Both the position numbers and the translations under genes were made by a program. A DNA stretch of 8,388 bases, from NCBI GenBank assembly GCA_016938515.1, contig JAFGUM010000405.1:1-8388 (forward strand), read 5' to 3'. The notes beneath the pieces were generated by a model. The model did no database searches. It worked only from the letters and a program-made list of their open reading frames with translations, and was not told the DNA's origin. Of this stretch, positions 5,665-8,388 are shown one piece after another. Source of the DNA: Spirochaetales bacterium. Lineage in GTDB: Bacteria; Spirochaetota; Spirochaetia; Treponematales; UBA12059. Position 1 is the stretch's first letter. The number at the start of each line of letters is the position of its first letter.

Positions 5665-7833
5665 GTGAATACGACACAACGACTACAATCCGCCATGCTG
5701 GCCATTATGCTCTGTGCGGGAGCCATCGCCGGCGCCCAGACGGTAGACCTGACCGCTGCCGATGCGTACGTACGCCCCGGATTTTCTCTGGAATGGGTGT
5801 TCCAGACGCCGCTGCCGGGTGAGGCGGGCTGGACCGTCGTCCCGGCCAATCCAGGGGATCGCCCCATCGTAATCAGGGAGCTTGGGCTACCTGGCTCTGC
5901 AGAGCCCACGCTGTTTCCGCTGGGCAAAGTGGCGCCGGAACGGTACTGTGTGATGGTGCCGTTTGTCGCGGATGAGCGCTTGCTGGCGTCGAGAACCGGT
6001 GTGGGCCTGTACATGGCGCAGGTTGGCCAGAACTGGCAGATATACCTGAATGGTTCACTTATACGCGACGAAACCTATACGGATAGCGATGGTTCTATCC
6101 GAATCGAGCGGGCTGTGCGGGGTGCGCTCATAGATATCGACGCGCGGTACCTCAACAAGGGCAACAATCTAGTAACCGTCATGGTGCTGGGTGACCCGAG
6201 GGACGACCGTACCGGCTTGTACATGGGTGCTCCTTACCTTATAGACGAGTACGATGCGTTGGAAGCGCTGCGGCGCGAAAGCCTCAAGCTCATCCTGATA
6301 GGCATCTACTTCTTCTTTGCGCTGTACCACGCCATTCTGTACGCGCTCAGACCCAAGGCCGTATCGTACCTGTACTACGGTTTGGCAACGGGGCTGCTGT
6401 CCATCTACCTGTTTAGCCGAACGTTTATTGTATACGAACTCATTCTTGATACGAGGGTGATTAAAGGAATTGAACTCAGCTCCCTGTTCCTCGTGGTGCC
6501 GGCGTTCATGGCCTTCTTCGACTCGGTGCTTGGCCGCCGCGTATCGACGTTCGCCAAGGTCTATGGCGCTGTGTTCGGCATCGCTGCCATTCTCAGGTTG
6601 TTCTTCTGGAGTGAAGCTTTCTTGAGGCTCTGGCAGTACACCATCGCCATACCGCTGGCGTACGTGCTGATATTCAATACGATCATGCCTATAATCCACG
6701 CGTTCAAAAAGGGCGCTTCGGAAGGCGGGAGAAGAACGCTCGGCTCCTTTGTCGTGGCATTTCGTTCGTCGGGCGCCAGCAAGCTGCTTCTTGGTACGGT
6801 TGTAATAGCCACCACGGTGCTGCTCGATGTAGTTGGTTTGAACGCCGGGCGTGCAATAACATACTCCGACTACGCGTTTTTATTGCTGGTCTTTGGTACG
6901 GCGGCGACACTCGCCAGCCAGTTTGTAAAAGCGTACAAAGAGAGCGAAGCACTGGGTGCTGACCTCCTGCGCAGGGTTGAGGCCCGTTCGCAGGAGCTGG
7001 AAGCGACTATGGCCGAGCAGGGCGAGCTGAGCGTTCGCCTCCAGGAAACCAGCCAGCGGCTCCAGACCCGCGTCGATACGTCAGCCAGGGATATGCGTGT
7101 GGCCACGAGGGTGCAGCAGGGCTTCTTTCCCGTGACGGCTCCGCGCAACGACGAGTGGGACACGGCGTTTACCTTCATACCTGCTGCCGGCATTTCCGGC
7201 GATTTTTACGATTTTTATACGCGGGGCAGCAAGCTGGATGGCCTGGTCGTCGGCGATGTGTCCGGCCATGGCATAGCCTCGGGGCTCATAACCGTACTGG
7301 CCCGCTCGGTGTTCCACCGCAATTTCTACGAGCGCAAGAACAGGAGCCTGGGAGCGGTGCTTGAAGCAATAAACGACGAGCTTATACCCGAGCTTTCTGC
7401 CGTGGAAAACTTCCTTACCGCGGCGCTGCTGCGCCTGGGCGACAACGGAACGGTGGAGTACGCGAGTGCCGCACATACTGAAATACTGTACCGTGGCGCA
7501 ACAAAACCACGCGCCTTGCTCCTGAAGCCTACGGGAGGCCGGGAATACAAGGGGCCGGTACTCGGGCGGGAGGGTATCGAGTCGCCGTACACCTCGGTTC
7601 GCTTCGCTCTCAAGCCGGGAGACGCGATACTCGTGTACACCGACGGCTTTGACGAAGCCAAGAACGTCGATGGGGAGCCTTTTGGCGTGGCAGGCGTGCT
7701 CGAGGCGTTTTCCACGGCTCCCGCGGGGGACGCTACGCAGATGCTGGATTTTGTGGTGCGCGAGTGGCGCTTCCACGTCAGCGGCACCCGTATCGCCGAC
7801 GACACGACCGCGATACTCCTCAAAAAGCTGTGA
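5665..7833 (+). CDS. Membrane-bound SpoIIE-type PP2C serine/threonine phosphatase with 7TM receptor (7TMR-DISM) module
   Basis: This 722-residue receptor phosphatase should sense an extracytoplasmic ligand and dephosphorylate a cytoplasmic target, typically an anti-sigma-factor antagonist. Domain order: signal peptide 1-24; a periplasmic region with a beta-sandwich, carbohydrate-binding-like domain at about 90-195 (W-Q-I-Y-L-N-G, N-K-G-N-N-L-V-T-V); seven hydrophobic helices at about 207-420; a coiled coil at about 425-475; and a SpoIIE phosphatase at about 480-722. Metal-binding acidic residues are present: D513 in S-G-D-F-Y-D, D531 in G-D-V-S-G-H-G, D660 in Y-T-D-G-F-D-E, and D712-D713 in D-D-T-T. 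The catalytic domain therefore looks complete. The GTG start gives a normal signal-peptide N-terminus; the next in-frame ATG, at 5695, lacks a ribosome-binding site. No anti-sigma or antagonist gene is adjacent. It could be cotranscribed with the DUF151 gene, 47 bp upstream. Confidence 0.9.
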   Translation: MNTTQRLQSAMLAIMLCAGAIAGAQTVDLTAADAYVRPGFSLEWVFQTPLPGEAGWTVVPANPGDRPIVIRELGLPGSAEPTLFPLGKVAPERYCVMVPFVADERLLASRTGVGLYMAQVGQNWQIYLNGSLIRDETYTDSDGSIRIERAVRGALIDIDARYLNKGNNLVTVMVLGDPRDDRTGLYMGAPYLIDEYDALEALRRESLKLILIGIYFFFALYHAILYALRPKAVSYLYYGLATGLLSIYLFSRTFIVYELILDTRVIKGIELSSLFLVVPAFMAFFDSVLGRRVSTFAKVYGAVFGIAAILRLFFWSEAFLRLWQYTIAIPLAYVLIFNTIMPIIHAFKKGASEGGRRTLGSFVVAFRSSGASKLLLGTVVIATTVLLDVVGLNAGRAITYSDYAFLLLVFGTAATLASQFVKAYKESEALGADLLRRVEARSQELEATMAEQGELSVRLQETSQRLQTRVDTSARDMRVATRVQQGFFPVTAPRNDEWDTAFTFIPAAGISGDFYDFYTRGSKLDGLVVGDVSGHGIASGLITVLARSVFHRNFYERKNRSLGAVLEAINDELIPELSAVENFLTAALLRLGDNGTVEYASAAHTEILYRGATKPRALLLKPTGGREYKGPVLGREGIESPYTSVRFALKPGDAILVYTDGFDEAKNVDGEPFGVAGVLEAFSTAPAGDATQMLDFVVREWRFHVSGTRIADDTTAILLKKL

Positions 7834-7839
7834 TACGGG

Positions 7840-8028
7840 CTATTTGAGGTTGGCTTTGCGCTCGAACGAGGGACAGTGCAGGCCGGTAGCCGCGAACACT
7901 TCAAGACTGGGCATGTTTCTGGTCTTGATGTCGAATACCGTGCACGCCCTGGGCAGGGCTGGATCCCAGGTTACCCTGAAATGGACGCACTGCAGGCAGT
8001 TGGGGGCTCTATCCGGGTTTGTCGGCAT
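7840..8028 (-). CDS. Small four-cysteine protein of unknown function
   Basis: This 62-residue protein has C11-x-x-C14, C29 and C52, plus H16, spaced as in a small metal-binding (zinc or iron-sulfur) fold. The pattern C-x-x-C-x-H-F-x-V-T-W-D-P-x-x-P-x-x-C, followed by a lysine and arginine stretch and a C-P-x-F ending, matches a short conserved protein I recall from several bacterial phyla, spirochaetes included. Its function is unknown and some copies seem to carry misleading names. No signal peptide or membrane helix is seen. The start is confined: an in-frame TAA lies at 8040-8038 and the only ATG after it is at 8028, which has no ribosome-binding site but has a promoter-like sequence just upstream. 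It is convergent with the phosphatase gene (6-bp gap) and divergent from the rhomboid gene. Confidence 0.78.
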   Translation of the reverse strand: MPTNPDRAPNCLQCVHFRVTWDPALPRACTVFDIKTRNMPSLEVFAATGLHCPSFERKANLK

Positions 8029-8029
8029 A

Positions 8030-8060
8030 CCGGGATTTTACCGGGATACCGGAAATCCGG
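8030..8060. repeat. Bulged hairpin with four CCGG blocks
   Basis: CCGG (8030-8033), ATTT (8035-8038) and CCGG (8041-8044) pair in order with CCGG (8057-8060), AAAT (8053-8056) and CCGG (8049-8052), closing on a GATA loop. Two small bulges (8034 and 8039-8040) interrupt a 12-bp stem. It covers the candidate -10 of the minus-strand gene and may be an operator or a structured RNA. Confidence 0.5.
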
Positions 8061-8063
8061 CAA
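8035..8063 (-). promoter_or_regulatory. Candidate promoter of the four-cysteine protein, leaderless
   Basis: On the minus strand, TTGCCG (bases 8063-8058) and TAAAAT (8040-8035) are 17 bp apart, matching the consensus at four and five of six bases. Six bases separate the -10 from the ATG at 8028, so the mRNA would begin at or beside its start codon. This explains the missing ribosome-binding site. Confidence 0.45.
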
Positions 8064-8066
8064 GTT

Positions 8067-8096
8067 GCCCGTGGGTAGCTACGGGCGCGCATTTTT
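8067..8096 (+). terminator. Terminator-like hairpin with T-run upstream of the rhomboid gene
   Basis: GCCCGT (8067-8072) pairs with ACGGGC (8081-8086) around an 8-nt loop; five T residues follow at 8092-8096, after a 5-nt gap (gcgca). The short stem, long loop and gap make it a weak intrinsic terminator. It could end read-through transcription coming from the phosphatase gene. The T-run may just be the AT-rich part of the rhomboid promoter. Confidence 0.3.
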
Positions 8097-8098
8097 CG

Positions 8099-8104
8099 TA
8101 CATT
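8099..8104 (+). promoter_or_regulatory. Candidate -10 element of the rhomboid gene
   Basis: TACATT matches the -10 consensus at four of six bases and ends 6 nt before the ATG at 8111, so the transcript could be leaderless. The -35 candidate TAGCTA (8076-8081, 17-bp spacer) matches at only three of six. The lack of any ribosome-binding site before 8111 supports the idea. Confidence 0.28.
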
Positions 8105-8110
8105 AGTCGT

Positions 8111-8388
8111 ATGACACTGTTACAACGCATCCGCAGGCCGTTTCGTTTTACCAACGGCAACGCGACTCTCGTGCTCATCGGCATCAACATACTCGTGTAC
8201 GCGCTCATACACGTCGTGCAAGACGCGTACGTGTACCTGGCCCTCATCCCCGGAGCCGTGCTGCAGCTTGGCTGGGTCTGGCAACCCTTCAGTTACATGT
8301 TTGTTCACGCCAACGCGCAGCATCTGCTGTTCAACATGCTTGGCTTGTTCTTTTTTGGAACGGCGGTGGAGCGGTCTCTGGGTACGCG
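8111..8388 (+). CDS. Rhomboid-family intramembrane protease, N-terminal part (cut by window end)
   Basis: The frame is open to the window end, giving 92 residues. A first membrane helix lies at about 18-36 (A-T-L-V-L-I-G-I-N-I-L-V-Y-A-L-I). Then comes the rhomboid hallmark W57-Q-P-F-S-Y-M-F-V-H66, followed by A-N-A-Q-H71-L-L-F-N75-M-L-G and a second helix ending in V-E-R-S-L-G. H71 and N75 form the H-x-x-x-N motif that lines the active site in this family. The catalytic serine and histidine lie in later helices beyond the window, so protease activity cannot be judged here. The ATG at 8111 is the only sensible start, and no ribosome-binding site precedes it. The gene is divergent from the four-cysteine protein gene. 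Confidence 0.88.
   Translation, partial: MTLLQRIRRPFRFTNGNATLVLIGINILVYALIHVVQDAYVYLALIPGAVLQLGWVWQPFSYMFVHANAQHLLFNMLGLFFFGTAVERSLGT

Noticed and set aside
7081..7776. Minus-strand open frame of 231 codons in the phosphatase gene
   Set aside because: It is antisense to the SpoIIE domain, whose metal-binding motifs are intact, and has no recognisable features.

Overview
The window looks like chromosomal DNA from a high-GC, double-membraned bacterium, most likely a spirochaete. This is an inference. A TonB-dependent receptor and a TonB protein imply an outer membrane. The bifunctional-nuclease (DUF151)-UVR fusion and the seven-transmembrane receptor joined to a SpoIIE phosphatase are both arrangements I associate with spirochaetes. 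No rRNA, tRNA, CRISPR array or intact mobile element was found.

Layout. Bases 1-735 form a visibly less GC-rich, decayed stretch: an open frame joins a truncated HEPN domain to a DUF4143-type ATPase tail and is followed by short coding-like scraps. Bases 741-920 are a cobalamin riboswitch with a perfect 8-bp closing stem. After a long leader (921-1111) it serves a 640-residue BtuB-like receptor (1112-3034). Convergent to this, 10 bp away, is a TonB protein (3045-3785, minus) whose linker is made of 9-residue Ser/Val/Pro repeats. Then come an orphan PTS EIIA (3912-4361, plus), convergent and overlapping with rlmE (4321-4935, minus). Next is a divergent DUF151-UVR protein (5012-5617), a 7TM-SpoIIE phosphatase (5665-7833), a 62-residue four-cysteine protein (7840-8028, minus) and the start of a rhomboid-family membrane protein (8111 onward, cut by the window edge).

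How it fits together. The riboswitch, receptor and TonB make a corrinoid-uptake module: B12 in the cell should lower receptor expression, and TonB energises the receptor. The remaining genes are housekeeping or regulatory singletons, mostly in divergent or convergent pairs, so each probably has its own promoter. Three starts (5665 plus, 8028 minus, 8111 plus) lie exactly 6 nt after a -10-like hexamer. Two of them have no Shine-Dalgarno sequence, and the third has one that is too close. This suggests leaderless mRNAs.

I did not find a clearly new multi-gene system. The most interesting points are the leaderless-start pattern, the riboswitch leader with a five-codon minicistron, the palindrome embedded in the tonB 3' end, the repeat-built TonB linker and the small cysteine protein.
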